DNA of 64,000 nt from Clostridium pasteurianum DSM 525 = ATCC 6013 (GCF_000807255.1 NZ_CP009268.1:2076384-2140383), one strand, 5' to 3'; positions 19,803-29,816 are shown, numbered from the stretch's first letter. The notes: generated by a model not told the origin, from the sequence alone. Translations and numbers: made by a program.

Positions 19803-20920
19803 GTGTTAAGGATTCCTATGTACTTTTGCATACAACTATTGGATGTAACTGGGGCACATCTATATTTCATATGCCATCTAATCTAAATGACATAAGGCAA
19901 TCCTCTACTGTGATATATAATGAGGATGTCATATTTGGAGGACTAAAAATACTTAAAAAGGCTATTGATAACGTTATAGAGATGTATAATCCTAAAATAT
20001 TATTTGTTATTTCTGGATGTGTGTCAGGAATATTAGTCGAGGATTTTGAGGTTGAAATAAAAAATCATTTTAAAAGTAGAAAAATTGTATATATAAAAGC
20101 TCCTGGATTTGTTTTAAATATGGAAGAAGGACAAGTTCAAGGAATAAAATCAATGATAGATTTAATGAAGTATGAAAAAAAGACAGAAAAATCAATAAAT
20201 ATTATAGGGCTATTATCTGATGATTATATGGTAAGAGGAGATATTAATAATATAAGAAATATGCTTGGAGATAAAATAAGCATAAATTCAATAATTCCTT
20301 TTGACACTATTGAAAATATAGAAAAAGTTCCTTGTGCTGAATTAAATGTAGTTTTTAAGGGATTTGAAACTATAGGTGATTTGATGCAGAAAAAGTTTAA
20401 CATACCATATGTAGTTGTTCAATATCCTTATGGATTTGAGAGTAGTAAAAACTTTATAAGAAAAGTATTTTCTTTTTTCAACCTAAAATATGAAGATGTT
20501 TTAAAGCAAGCAGAAAAATTTACTGTGTTAACTCTTAAAAATGTTTATGATTATATAAGACATTTATATTCTGTACCCTGTGCCGTGTTTGGAGATACTT
20601 TAAGAGCTGCTGCGCTAAAAAATTTTCTTGAAGATGAACTTGGAATGGATGTACAGGTATATTATGAATGTAAAAATATGAATGAATTTAGAAAACTTGT
20701 AAAAAACTCTGATACAGTAATATTATTTGGGTCATCTTTTGAGAGAGAAATATCAGAAGAACTTGGAATATCATTTATAAGATATGTATATCCCGTATTT
20801 GATTCTGTAAGCATTGGTAACAGAGGTTATGCAGGTTTTGATGGTGTTATTAATCTATTAGAAGATTTAATTAATTCATTTATGACTATGAAGTATAGAA
20901 GACATAGGCAATATATATGA
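19799..20920 (+). pseudogene. Nitrogenase component 1-like subunit, N-terminally truncated
   Basis: 373 residues from the first ATG. The protein has LLHTTIGCNWGT (P-cluster-type Cys), EDVIFGG, and FVISGCVSGILVEDFE with the later Cys, then a Rossmann-like C-terminal half ending GSSFEREISEELGISFIRYVYPVF. It is homologous to the protein at the left edge of the window. The frame is open upstream of the ATG for another 11 codons (GGNFGVYRSA), which look native, and then meets a stop, so the true start has probably been lost by deletion. It may still be translated through the ATGA overlap. The reaction is unknown. Confidence 0.6.
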
Positions 20921-21082
20921 GATTTTAGTTATGTAATGGTTTATTCCAAAAGAGGTGTTATAGAAAACTGGATCTATAGAAATACTTTATATATCTAAAA
21001 ATCTGTGTTGTTTGCCTATTCTTTTTTTATATGATAATATGTTTAGTGGTCTATAGTGGAATTAGAGGAGGGCTTTACACAT

Positions 21083-22360
21083 ATGATAGAATTTACAAAA
21101 AAATTATTAATAGATAAATATAAAATAAAAGAATCTGTAATAGATTTATCTGAAAAAGCTTTAGAGGATGTGAAAGATGAATTTTACAGATATGATTCTA
21201 TAAGAGAATATAATCAATTAAAGGTGCTAAATGCATTTCAGGAAGAGAGAATAAGTGAATCTCATTTTACAAATAGTACAGGTTATGGTTATGGAGATAT
21301 AGGCAGAGATAGTTTAGATAAAGTTTATGCAAAAATTTTTAAAACAGAAAGTGCTCTTGTGAGACCACATTTTGTAAATGGTACTCATGCTATTGGAGCA
21401 GCATTATTTGGAAATTTAAGACCTGGAGATACTATGTTTTCTATTTGTGGAACTCCCTATGATACATTACATAATATAATAGGCATAAGTAAAGAAAAAA
21501 ATGTAGGGTCTCTTATGGAGTATGGAGTAAAATATAGAAAAATTGATTTAACTGAAAAAGGTGAATTTAATTTTAAAGACATAGAAAAAGTACTAAGAGA
21601 AGATGAAAGCATAAAATTAGTTCACATACAAAGATCTACAGGTTATGGCTGGAGAAAAGCACTAACTATTGATGAGATTGAGGAAGTTATAAAATTTATT
21701 AAAGATATAAAAGAAAATGTAATATGTTTTATAGATAATTGTTATGGTGAATTTATTGATGTAAAAGAACCTACAGAAGTGGGAGCAGATTTAGCTGCTG
21801 GGTCTCTGATTAAAAATATAGGTGGTGGAATAGCTCCAACTGGGGGTTATATAGTTGGAAAAGAGAAATATATAACTCAAGCTTCTTATAGACTTACTAT
21901 ACCTGGTATTGGAGGAGAATGTGGTTCAACCTTTGGCGTTATGAGAGCTCTATATCAGGGATTATTTTTGGCACCTCATGTATCTATTGAAGCATTAAAA
22001 GGAGCTGTTTTCTGCTCAAGACTTATGGAACTTGCTGGTTTTGAAGTGCTTCCTAAATTCAATGATAGTAGAAGTGATATAATACAGGCCATAAAATTTA
22101 ATGATAAAGATAAGCTTATTAAATTTTGTAAGGGTATACAAAAGGGATCTCCCATTGATTCCTTTGTAGAATGTGAACCTTGGGATATGCCAGGGTATGA
22201 AGATCAGGTTATAATGGCAGCAGGATCATTTATTCAAGGCGCTTCTATAGAACTTTCAGCAGATGCTCCTATAAGAGAACCTTTTATTGCTTACTTGCAG
22301 GGAGGATTAACTTTTGAACACGCTAAAATAGGTGTTATGATGGCTCTTTCAAATTTATAA
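21083..22360 (+). CDS. YnbB-like PLP-dependent enzyme (methionine gamma-lyase / 'aluminium resistance' family)
   Basis: About 425 residues. ESHFTNSTGYGYGDIGRD and RPHFVNGTHAIGAALFGNLRPGD fit the PLP-dependent Cys/Met-metabolism fold. FIDNCYGEFI supplies the cofactor-binding Asp, and AGSLIKNIGGGIAPTGGYIVG contains the presumed Schiff-base Lys. The family (YnbB in Bacillus) has been annotated as aluminium-resistance protein or methionine gamma-lyase without firm proof. It lies next to hfq and lexA, as in other clostridia. Start chosen at ATG 21083, ten bases after AGGAGGG. Confidence 0.8.
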   Translation: MIEFTKKLLIDKYKIKESVIDLSEKALEDVKDEFYRYDSIREYNQLKVLNAFQEERISESHFTNSTGYGYGDIGRDSLDKVYAKIFKTESALVRPHFVNGTHAIGAALFGNLRPGDTMFSICGTPYDTLHNIIGISKEKNVGSLMEYGVKYRKIDLTEKGEFNFKDIEKVLREDESIKLVHIQRSTGYGWRKALTIDEIEEVIKFIKDIKENVICFIDNCYGEFIDVKEPTEVGADLAAGSLIKNIGGGIAPTGGYIVGKEKYITQASYRLTIPGIGGECGSTFGVMRALYQGLFLAPHVSIEALKGAVFCSRLMELAGFEVLPKFNDSRSDIIQAIKFNDKDKLIKFCKGIQKGSPIDSFVECEPWDMPGYEDQVIMAAGSFIQGASIELSADAPIREPFIAYLQGGLTFEHAKIGVMMALSNL

Positions 22361-22450
22361 ATTGTATATAAATTTAATGCATTTAGTAAATTTGAAAATG
22401 CATATATAATATATTTAGTTATAGAATTAGATTTTAATAATATAAATAGC

Positions 22451-22496
22451 TAAAAGGATATTTAGCAATATAACAAATATATGCTGAATATCCTTT
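22451..22496 (+). terminator. Intrinsic terminator between convergent ynbB-like gene and lexA
   Basis: AAAAGGATATT and AATATCCTTTT arms, with an AGCA/TGCT extension, around an AT loop. It can terminate both convergent transcripts. Confidence 0.75.
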
Positions 22497-22521
22497 TATA
22501 ATAAAATATTTTGTTTCATTT

Positions 22522-23133
22522 TTAATAACGTCTGTATATTCCCACTAGCTCACCTATAATATTGCAATTTGGAACAATTATAGGATCCATGGTGGAATTT
22601 TCCGGTTGAAGTCTTATGTGATCTTTTTCTTTATAAAAGCGCTTAATTGTAGCTTCATCACCAATTAGAGCTACAACAATGTCACCATTCTTAGCGGAGT
22701 TTGTCTTTTCGATTATAGCAAAATCACCATCATATATTCCAGCATCTATCATACTTTCGCCAGATATTTTAAGTATGAACAAATCATTTTTGTTCTTGGT
22801 AAACTCTAGTGGCATAGTAAAGTAGTCTTCAATATTTTCAAAGGCTAGAATTGGTTTACCTGCAGTTACTTTACCTATTATAGGTATGTTTACTAATTCT
22901 TTTTTTGCTCCTTCATCTCCTAATAATTCTATTGCTCTAGGTTTTGTTGGGTCCCTTTTTATCAATCCTTTTTTTTCCATTCTTGAAAGATGCCCATGAA
23001 CAGTGGAGGTGGAACTTAAACCTACTTTAGCACATATTTCTCTGACAGATGGAGGATATCCTTTATTTATAACTTCAGACTTTATAAATTCATATATTTC
23101 AGTCTGCATATCTACTTTTTTATCTTTTACCAT
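22522..23133 (-). CDS. lexA: SOS repressor LexA
   Basis: 203 residues. The N-terminal winged helix-turn-helix (residues 8-70) contains [23 protein letters not shown]. The self-cleavage bond is Ala91-Gly92 (KVTAGKPIL), and the protease dyad is Ser127 (SGESMID) and Lys164 (EATIKRF). Activated RecA triggers its cleavage and the SOS response. GGTGTCACA lies just before the ATG. A perfect LexA box overlaps its own -35 region, so it is autoregulated. Confidence 0.97.
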   Translation of the reverse strand: MVKDKKVDMQTEIYEFIKSEVINKGYPPSVREICAKVGLSSTSTVHGHLSRMEKKGLIKRDPTKPRAIELLGDEGAKKELVNIPIIGKVTAGKPILAFENIEDYFTMPLEFTKNKNDLFILKISGESMIDAGIYDGDFAIIEKTNSAKNGDIVVALIGDEATIKRFYKEKDHIRLQPENSTMDPIIVPNCNIIGELVGIYRRY

Positions 23134-23171
23134 TGTGACACCTCTAACTATAACAGTATTTTATAAAATTA

Positions 23172-23206
23172 TAACACATTATTATATAGGATGCAAACTT
23201 ACGTTC
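23172..23206 (-). promoter_or_regulatory. lexA promoter with LexA box
   Basis: On the minus strand GAACGTAAGTTT (23195-23206) matches the Gram-positive LexA box GAAC-N4-GTTY. It overlaps the -35 (TTGCAT), which is followed after 17 bases by TATAAT. Repressor binding would block this promoter. Confidence 0.8.
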
Positions 23207-23224
23207 TAATAATCTTTGATTTCA

Positions 23225-23399
23225 CCTGACTAACTTGGCGTAAGACTCCAACGCACTCTGTACAGCCCTCACACAAAATCAAAAAAAGATTTTGGTTCTC
23301 TGCTTTTCTTCAAGTGGGAGTTCGACGCCAAGTAAGCCATGCATTTGCAGTTCTAAAATTCAGATGGGGTAAAAGAATCCCCACCTGAATTAAGAACTT
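23225..23399 (-). repeat. Structured repeat element, copy A (two nested hairpins)
   Basis: A GC-richer 175-base unit repeated at 44844-45070. One arm pairs ACTTGGCGT with ACGCCAAGT, extended by ACTCC/GGAGT across a small internal loop. The other pairs AATTCAG-x-TGGGG with CCCCA-x-CTGAATT, flanked by TTCT/AGAA. An inner AAAATC/GATTTT pairing is also present. It starts exactly at the stop codon of the SGNH hydrolase gene. No protein is encoded. It may be a 3'-UTR RNA element or a miniature repeat. I do not recognise a named family. Confidence 0.7.
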
Positions 23400-23953
23400 G
23401 CTTCAATAATAATTTCAAACATTAATTTATGACCTAGGCTATTTGGATGGATTCCATCGCTATATAAGTTAATTATATCCTTAGTTTTTATAAAATAGTC
23501 ATAGAAGTTTATAAAATCAATGTTATTTTTACAGGCAAAGGTTTGTAGTATTTTTATATATTCTAATAAATTTTCATTAACTTTTTTATAATCTATGTAC
23601 TTATCCCAGTGTTTTATGGCAAGATCATTAACAATAGGTGGTTGCAGACCTAAAATGGGAATTATATTATTTATTTTAATTTCTTCTAATATAAATTTAA
23701 TATTATCAATAATATTATCTAGAGGATAATTTAAGAGTAAGTCATTAGTTCCTGCCATGATTATAGTGTGAGAAGGCTTTAATTGTAATATATCTTTATT
23801 GGATCTTGATAATATTCCAGCAGTAGTATCACCATTAACACCTTTATTTATGACTTCTATATCTAAATTTTTGCCAAGTAATTCAACCCAGCATTCATCT
23901 GAATATACTCCATACCCATAGGTTAAACTGTCTCCAATGCAAACTACTTTCAT
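23390..23953 (-). CDS. SGNH/GDSL-family hydrolase (lysophospholipase-like)
   Basis: 187 residues. Block I CIGDSLTYGYG contains the nucleophile Ser. Block II is NKGVNGDTTAG, block III GTND near residue 69, and block V DGIHPNSLGH with the catalytic Asp-x-x-His. There is no signal peptide, so the enzyme is probably cytoplasmic. The family hydrolyses esters of many substrates; this substrate is unknown. It is paralogous to the gene at 33822-34397. AAAGGGGTG precedes the ATG. Its last codons (AGT TCT TAA) form the edge of repeat copy A. Confidence 0.85.
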   Translation of the reverse strand: MKVVCIGDSLTYGYGVYSDECWVELLGKNLDIEVINKGVNGDTTAGILSRSNKDILQLKPSHTIIMAGTNDLLLNYPLDNIIDNIKFILEEIKINNIIPILGLQPPIVNDLAIKHWDKYIDYKKVNENLLEYIKILQTFACKNNIDFINFYDYFIKTKDIINLYSDGIHPNSLGHKLMFEIIIEASS

Positions 23954-24037
23954 TAATACACCCCTTTTACAATATAAATTGTATTTCTAGTAAAATATAT
24001 TCTTTTTATAGTATATCATATTAATTTTAGATTCCTA

Positions 24038-24292
24038 ATGTGGAAAGCATATAAAAACTATATTGAAGAGTGCGCATGTAAACAGCATGAAGCTATAAAT
24101 AATCAATGTATTGATGATATTTTAATTTATGCAATAGCATTAGACATAGATAAAGATTTTCTTGAATTTTATTCAGAAAAATTAGTATATGATGATAATA
24201 CTGAAAATTTATATGGGGATAGCAGCAATTTTGGCGGATTTTCTGGTGGAGGAGATTGTTCTGGAGGCGGCGGTGGATCTGGAGCATTTTAA
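24038..24292 (+). pseudogene. Gly-rich C-terminal remnant resembling DUF2207 membrane proteins
   Basis: 84 codons, starting WKAYKNYIEECACKQ, then ILIYAIALDIDKDF and a tail of GGFSGGGDCSGGGGGSGAF. DUF2207-type membrane proteins end with a W..Y..YI segment, a Y-A-I/V-A-L-G/D-I segment and exactly this kind of Gly-rich tail. The large N-terminal part is absent and there is no ribosome binding site before the ATG. It is best read as the surviving C-terminus of a decayed gene. A genuine small Gly-rich protein is the alternative. Confidence 0.5.
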
Positions 24293-24728
24293 TAAACGTA
24301 ACTCAGAGCTCTTTAATTTTGCGTGAAACACTGTACAGCTTGTGATGAAAGTAGAGAATTAGTGTCCTTGTAATCATGGGATAAAAATAAATAATAAATC
24401 TCTTGATAGAATTTTAGCTCTCAAAATGGGAATATGAGAAAATTATTCCCATTTTGAGAGCTATTTTTAATATAAATTTCTATTATAATGTATATAAAAT
24501 ATTTAACACATTGAAATCCATGAAGTTATAATAGGTAAATAAGTATTCTATTATAATATATTTAGTTTAAAAGCTTAATTTAATATTCAAGTATAAGAAT
24601 TGGTATAAAAATTGCTATAAATTTATAATAAGAGAATTATTATAAATTAAAATTAATATGTGTTGTATTCAAAATAATATATTGAATAAAAAGATAATTG
24701 GCCTCATCAAAGAAAGAAGGCGAAAATT
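24293..24728. other. Intergenic region with a possible short RNA before a strong hairpin
   Basis: After the Gly-rich remnant about 110 bases (24300-24410) are GC-richer than the surroundings (AACTCAGAGCTC, CTGTACAGCTTGTG) and end at the strong hairpin 24412-24465. This could be a short non-coding transcript or 3' debris. Bases 24470-24710 are plain AT-rich leader of lipB. Confidence 0.4.
24412..24465 (+). terminator. Long perfect terminator hairpin
   Basis: TAGCTCTCAAAATGGGAATA is followed after a 9-base loop by its exact reverse complement, a 20-bp stem, then ATTTTTA. It is stronger than most terminators here, although no intact gene ends at it on the plus strand. Confidence 0.8.
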
Positions 24729-25409
24729 TTGAAAAGTTGTTATGTTACTGAATTAAAAGATTTTATATCCTATAAAGAAGGACTTGAATTACAGAAAAAA
24801 GCTTTTGATATTGTAAGTAGCGGTAAAATAGATGGTATATTATTATTGCTTCAGCATAGTCCTGTTATTACCATCGGAAAAGCAGGTGGTAGAGAAAATT
24901 TACTTATTTCAGAGAAAAAATTAAAGGAATTGGGAATAGAGTTGTATGAAAGTACAAGAGGAGGAAATATTACTTATCATGGCCCAGGACAACTAGTAGC
25001 TTATCCTATATTAAATCTAAATAAATTTAATATAGATGCTCACTTATATTTAAGAAAATTAGAAGAAGTAATAATTAGAACTTTACAGATATATCATATA
25101 AAAGCTGGAAGAAAAGCTAAGTACACTGGAGTATGGATAGATGATGCTAAAATTGCAGCTATAGGGGTGGCACTTAGAAGATGGATAACCAAGCATGGAT
25201 TTTCTTTTAATATTTCTATAAATAAAGATCACTTTGCACTAATAAATCCCTGCGGTATAACCAAATTTGGAATATGTTCTCTTGAAGACTTTATTTCAGA
25301 TGTATATTATGATGAAATACTATATAACGTTAAGATACAATTTGAGAAAACTTTTCATATGGAATTAATTGATAAAGCTAATATAGAAGATTTATCCGAT
25401 GACTATTAG
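24729..25409 (+). CDS. lipB: Lipoyl(octanoyl) transferase LipB
   Basis: 226 residues from a TTG start. The motif RGGNITYHGPGQLVAYPIL is the LipB signature. KYTGVWIDDAKIAAIGVALRRWITKHGF holds the catalytic Lys/Gly region, and INPCGI carries the acyl-thioester Cys. It moves octanoate from acyl carrier protein onto lipoyl domains. Directly upstream of lipA and close to acoABCL, whose E2 needs lipoate. Confidence 0.95.
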   Translation: MKSCYVTELKDFISYKEGLELQKKAFDIVSSGKIDGILLLLQHSPVITIGKAGGRENLLISEKKLKELGIELYESTRGGNITYHGPGQLVAYPILNLNKFNIDAHLYLRKLEEVIIRTLQIYHIKAGRKAKYTGVWIDDAKIAAIGVALRRWITKHGFSFNISINKDHFALINPCGITKFGICSLEDFISDVYYDEILYNVKIQFEKTFHMELIDKANIEDLSDDY

Positions 25410-25463
25410 GTTTATATAAATTAAATTTTAAAGATGCTTATTGATTAGATAGGGAGTGATATT

Positions 25464-26339
25464 ATGTCTGAAAGACCTGAATGGCTTAAAGTGAAAGCAC
25501 CAGAAATGCAAGTATTAGAAGAAATGGAAAGTATGCTTAAAAAACTATCACTTCATACTGTCTGTGAAAGTGCAAATTGTCCTAATATAGGAAAGTGTTT
25601 TAAAAATAAAACTGCTACCTTTATGGTTATGGGAGATGTTTGCACAAGAAACTGCAGATTTTGTGCTGTAAGAAAAGGATTACCTAGAGATCTTGATAGT
25701 GAAGAGCCAGTAAATGTAGCAATAGCTAGTAAAAAATTAGGACTTAAGCATGTAGTTATAACTTCTGTTACTAGAGATGATTTAGGAGATGGAGGAGCAG
25801 ATCATTTTGTTAAAATTGTTAATGCCTTAAGAAAATTAAATCCTAATTCTACTATAGAACTTCTAATACCAGATTTAAAGGGAAATTGGCAAGCTCTTAG
25901 AAAGATAGTAGAGGCAAAGCCAGATATAATCAATCATAATATAGAGACAATTCCAAGATTATATAAAAAGGTTAGACCTAAAGCAGTTTATGAAAGATCC
26001 ATTGAGCTTTTAAATCAATGTAAGCGTATGGATGAAAGAATATATACTAAATCTGGAATTATGCTGGGGATTGGAGAAAAACAGGAAGAAGTAGAGAAGG
26101 TAATGGATGATTTAATTTCTGTTAAATGTGATGTATTAACTTTAGGACAATATCTTTCTCCGTCTCAAAAACATGTACCAGTAGTAGAATATGTATCAAT
26201 AGAAAAGTTTAATGATTATAAGTATACAGCCTCAAATAAAGGGTTTAAATTTGTAGCTTCAGGTCCTTTTGTACGTAGTTCTTATAAAGCTTTTGAAGGA
26301 ATGGAAACTCTAAAAAATTTTAATAGACAGAGTTATTAG
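25464..26339 (+). CDS. lipA: Lipoyl synthase LipA
   Basis: 291 residues. The auxiliary cluster motif [12 protein letters not shown] (near 36-47) precedes the radical SAM motif CTRNCRFC (near 62-69), with GDGGADHF and RSSYKAFEG later. It inserts two sulfurs into protein-bound octanoate. AGGGAGTG precedes the ATG. The gene ends 30 bases before a terminator, so lipBA forms a unit separate from the aco operon but functionally linked to it. Confidence 0.96.
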   Translation: MSERPEWLKVKAPEMQVLEEMESMLKKLSLHTVCESANCPNIGKCFKNKTATFMVMGDVCTRNCRFCAVRKGLPRDLDSEEPVNVAIASKKLGLKHVVITSVTRDDLGDGGADHFVKIVNALRKLNPNSTIELLIPDLKGNWQALRKIVEAKPDIINHNIETIPRLYKKVRPKAVYERSIELLNQCKRMDERIYTKSGIMLGIGEKQEEVEKVMDDLISVKCDVLTLGQYLSPSQKHVPVVEYVSIEKFNDYKYTASNKGFKFVASGPFVRSSYKAFEGMETLKNFNRQSY

Positions 26340-26368
26340 TACATTAATAAAATATCAATTAATATATA

Positions 26369-26414
26369 TCTGTCTTACAATACATATATATGGTATTGTG
26401 AGGCAGTTTTTTTT
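26369..26414 (+). terminator. Intrinsic terminator after lipA
   Basis: CTGTCTTACAATAC pairs with GTATTGTGAGGCAG (one mismatch and one G-T) and is followed by eight Ts. Confidence 0.85.
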
Positions 26415-26614
26415 AGTTATTAATATAATTTTGCGTAATTACATGAAGGTATTTTCAAATTTAATGAATATTTAATCCTTTTAAGATAACCTCTCTTTCA
26501 TAGGTGGGTTGATTTAGATAAATATAATAGATTATAATTTATTTAGGAAATAAATTATATAAAAGCACAGCTTAATTATAAAACTTTTATACCTTTTAGG
26601 GGGTGAGAATATTT

Positions 26615-28549
26615 ATGAACTATTCAGCAAAGATAGAAAAAATATGGGATGAGTTTGTAAATCATAATAGAGTATCTAAAGATATGAGACAGGATATATT
26701 GAACTCTTGGATGAGATGTAAAGGTTTAAATGTAAATCCCAATATGGGAGAAGGTAAAAAAGTATCTATAGAAAAGTTAAATAGAATATTGGACAATAAA
26801 AAAGAACTTATACAGATAGCCTTACCGGTAATGCTGGATCTATACAATCTTTTAAAGGAATCTAACTATTCCATTATTTTGACAGATGAAAATGCAGTTA
26901 TTCTAAAAGTAATAGGAAATGAGACCATAATGGATGAAAATAGAAAATTAAGTTTTTTAAAAGGCTGTTGCTGGTTAGAAAAGGATGTAGGTACTAATGC
27001 TATAGGTACAAGTATTTATTTAAATAAACCAATGCAAATATTGGGAGCAGAACACTATTGCAAAAAACAGCATCAATGGACTTGTTCAGCATCACCTATA
27101 CACGACAGCGAAGGTAATATTATAGGATGTATAAATTTATCAGGAAATTTTTCTAACTTTCATTCACACACCATAGGAATAGTAGTTGAAGCTGCAGATA
27201 CTATACAAAAGCAATTTTCAATGATTGAACAGAGAAAATTAGTAGATGCGGCTTTTAATTCCATTGATGATGGTCTATTAGTTATGGATAATGATTTTAG
27301 ATTAAAAAATTTTAATTCAAAATTATGTAATATACTAAAAATATCTAAGGAAGAAATATATGATTTAGATATAAAATTTCTATTTAAAGATGTTATAAAA
27401 AATACAGATAATACAAAAGATATGAGAATTTCTGATAGAGAAGCTATTTTACACGTAAAAAAACACAGAATAGAATGTAATATAAATATCACACCTGTTG
27501 AAATATCTGGTATTCAAAAGGGACTTGTAATTATTGTAAAAAATTTAAAGAATGTAAGAAGTGTTATAAATAAAATGATGGGATTTTCTTCAAAATACTC
27601 CTTTGAAAATATTATGACTGAAGATCCTAAAATGCTGTCTATAATAGATGAAGCTAAGAATATTGCAAAAAATGAATGTTCAGTACTTATAATGGGAGAA
27701 AGTGGTACAGGTAAAGAATTATTTGCTCATTCAATTCACAATGAGAGCAGTAGAAGAGATGGACCTTTTGTAGCAATAAATTGTGCAGCCCTTCCTAAAA
27801 ATCTAGTGGAAAGTGAAATTTTTGGTTACGAGGCAGGAGCCTTTACAGGAGCCTCTAAAGAAGGGTATCCAGGTAAATTTGAATTAGCCAATGGTGGGAC
27901 TATATTTTTGGATGAGATTGGAGAACTTCCGCTAGAGGTACAATCTAAACTTCTAAGAGTTTTAGATAATCATACAATAACCAGGCTTGGCGGAAAGTAT
28001 GAAAGAAAATTGAATGTGCGAGTATTAGCTGCAACCAACAGAGATTTATATAGAGAAACTGAAATAAATAACTTTAGAAGTGATTTATATTATAGATTAA
28101 ATGTTTTCAGTATACACATTCCTCCTTTAAGGAAAAGAAAAGAGGATATAGTATTGTGTGCAAATTTATTTTTAGATAGATTAAATAATAAAAACTGTAA
28201 ATATAAAAAGATTTTTGGAGAAACATTTATAAATGAAATTAAAAGTCACAATTGGCCAGGAAATGTTAGAGAACTTGAAAATGTAGTACAAAGGGCATAT
28301 TATTTATCAAAAGATGAAATTATTAATTATTCATTTGTATATAGAAACAGTAAAAATATTAATGAAAATAAATTCAATGAAGGCAATGTAGAAACCCTTA
28401 AAGAAAGAGAAAAGGATCTTATTTTAAAAGCTCTGAAAAATTGTAATGGAAACGTAGTTGAAGCAAGTAAACTTATAGGTATAGGTAAATCAACATTATA
28501 TAGAAAAATTAAAATATATGATATTAATAACTATTCTAAAAGTTTTTAA
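26615..28549 (+). CDS. acoR: Sigma-54-dependent activator of the acetoin operon (AcoR-like)
   Basis: About 644 residues. A GAF-type sensing region (about 50-195) and a PAS domain (about 205-305) precede the AAA+ domain (about 330-555) with GESGTGKE (Walker A), the GAFTGA loop that contacts sigma-54, and [11 protein letters not shown] (Walker B). A Fis-type helix-turn-helix ([19 protein letters not shown]) ends it. It should activate the -24/-12 promoter before acoA in response to acetoin; that ligand is inferred from AcoR homologues. I start at ATG 26615, nine bases after AGGGGGTG. Confidence 0.88.
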   Translation: MNYSAKIEKIWDEFVNHNRVSKDMRQDILNSWMRCKGLNVNPNMGEGKKVSIEKLNRILDNKKELIQIALPVMLDLYNLLKESNYSIILTDENAVILKVIGNETIMDENRKLSFLKGCCWLEKDVGTNAIGTSIYLNKPMQILGAEHYCKKQHQWTCSASPIHDSEGNIIGCINLSGNFSNFHSHTIGIVVEAADTIQKQFSMIEQRKLVDAAFNSIDDGLLVMDNDFRLKNFNSKLCNILKISKEEIYDLDIKFLFKDVIKNTDNTKDMRISDREAILHVKKHRIECNINITPVEISGIQKGLVIIVKNLKNVRSVINKMMGFSSKYSFENIMTEDPKMLSIIDEAKNIAKNECSVLIMGESGTGKELFAHSIHNESSRRDGPFVAINCAALPKNLVESEIFGYEAGAFTGASKEGYPGKFELANGGTIFLDEIGELPLEVQSKLLRVLDNHTITRLGGKYERKLNVRVLAATNRDLYRETEINNFRSDLYYRLNVFSIHIPPLRKRKEDIVLCANLFLDRLNNKNCKYKKIFGETFINEIKSHNWPGNVRELENVVQRAYYLSKDEIINYSFVYRNSKNINENKFNEGNVETLKEREKDLILKALKNCNGNVVEASKLIGIGKSTLYRKIKIYDINNYSKSF

Positions 28550-28580
28550 ATGGGAATTATAATGGAAATTTCCCATTTAG
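28549..28580 (+). terminator. Intrinsic terminator after acoR
   Basis: AAATGGGAA and TTCCCATTT arms directly after the stop codon. It separates acoR from the sigma-54-driven operon. Confidence 0.6.
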
Positions 28581-28725
28581 AGAAAAATATTTTCCACATT
28601 TGGACTTTTTATATGATAGTAGTATAATTTATCTAAATGTGATGAGAGTACAAAATGTAGAGGATGTCTCATGGATATTTAATTTAATAGGATCCAAAGG
28701 GAACAACAGAAAGTCATGCTGATTT

Positions 28726-28741
28726 TGGCATGCCTTTTGCT
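28726..28741 (+). promoter_or_regulatory. Sigma-54 (-24/-12) promoter of acoABCL
   Basis: TGGCATGCCTTTTGCT fits the consensus TGGCAY-N5-TTGCW, with exactly 10 bases between GG (28727-28728) and GC (28739-28740). It lies about 90 bases before the acoA ATG and just downstream of the activator gene. This supports regulation by the AcoR-like protein. Confidence 0.92.
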
Positions 28742-28831
28742 GTATATAGTAAATGTACTGAAAAATACTACGAAGAAGCCTTTAAAATATTATTGTTTTC
28801 TATACTATTATATTATTATGGAGGGATTGTC

Positions 28832-29815
28832 ATGGTAAAAGTAAATAATGATACTGTTATTAGTATGTATAAGACTATGCTTAGAATAAGAAAATTTGAA
28901 GAAACAGCTATGAATCTATTTGCTGAAGGTAAAATACCAGGATTTGTGCATCTATATATAGGAGAAGAGGCAGTGGCAACAGGTGTTTCTGCAAATTTAA
29001 ATGAGAATGACTATATAACCAGCACTCATAGAGGTCATGGACATATTATTGCAAAGGGTGGAGAATTGAATTTTATGATGGCTGAATTATTTGGAAAGGC
29101 AACTGGTTATGGTAAGGGAAAAGGAGGATCTATGCATATTGCTGATGCTACTAAAGGAATATTAGGAGCCAATGGTATAGTAGGTGCTGGCCATGACATA
29201 TGCTTAGGTGCAGGATTATCTGCCCAATATAAAGGAACAAAACAGGTTTCTATATGTTTCTTTGGTGATGCTTCCACAAATCAAGGTACATTTCATGAAG
29301 CGTTAAATATGGCAAGTGTATGGAATTTGCCTATAGTATTTGTGTGTGAAAATAATGGCTATGGAATTTCAGTAAGTCAAAAGAGGCATCAAAAGATAGT
29401 AGATGTAGCAGATAGAGCTTCATCTTATGGAATACCTGGAATCATAGTAGATGGAAATGATGTACTGGCAGTTTATGAGTCTGCAAAAAAAGCTATAGAT
29501 AGAGCAAGAGAAGGTGCTGGAGCAACGCTTCTTGAATTTAAGACCTATAGACACAGAGGTCATTATGAAGGAGATCCTGGCATATATAAGCCAGAAGGAG
29601 AACAGGAAGAATGGTTAAAAAAAGATCCTATATTACGTACTGAAAAATATATTATATATAAAAAAATTGCAAGTGAAGAAGAATTGAATAAGATACAACA
29701 GGATATTGATGGAGAAATTTCAGAAGCTGTAAATTTTGCAAATAATAGTCCTTATCCAGAATTAGAAACTGTTTTTGAAGATATATATTCTGATATTAAA
29801 GAAGGGATGGAATAA
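28832..29815 (+). CDS. acoA: Acetoin dehydrogenase E1 alpha subunit (TPP-dependent)
   Basis: About 327 residues. The thiamine-diphosphate motif is FFGDASTNQGTFHEALNMA with IVFVCENNGYG near residues 145-175. HRGHGHIIAKGG and YRHRGHYEGDPG are typical E1 alpha segments. With AcoB it cleaves acetoin and passes the acetyl group to lipoate on AcoC. The start is ATG 28832 behind GGAGGG. An upstream in-frame start is rejected because it lies inside the sigma-54 promoter. Confidence 0.93.
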   Translation: MVKVNNDTVISMYKTMLRIRKFEETAMNLFAEGKIPGFVHLYIGEEAVATGVSANLNENDYITSTHRGHGHIIAKGGELNFMMAELFGKATGYGKGKGGSMHIADATKGILGANGIVGAGHDICLGAGLSAQYKGTKQVSICFFGDASTNQGTFHEALNMASVWNLPIVFVCENNGYGISVSQKRHQKIVDVADRASSYGIPGIIVDGNDVLAVYESAKKAIDRAREGAGATLLEFKTYRHRGHYEGDPGIYKPEGEQEEWLKKDPILRTEKYIIYKKIASEEELNKIQQDIDGEISEAVNFANNSPYPELETVFEDIYSDIKEGME

Positions 29816-29816
29816 T

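Noticed and set aside
28730-28831. A longer acoA with an N-terminal extension
   Set aside because: The upstream start lies inside the -12 box of the sigma-54 promoter. The ATG at 28832 has GGAGGG and matches the E1 alpha N-terminus.
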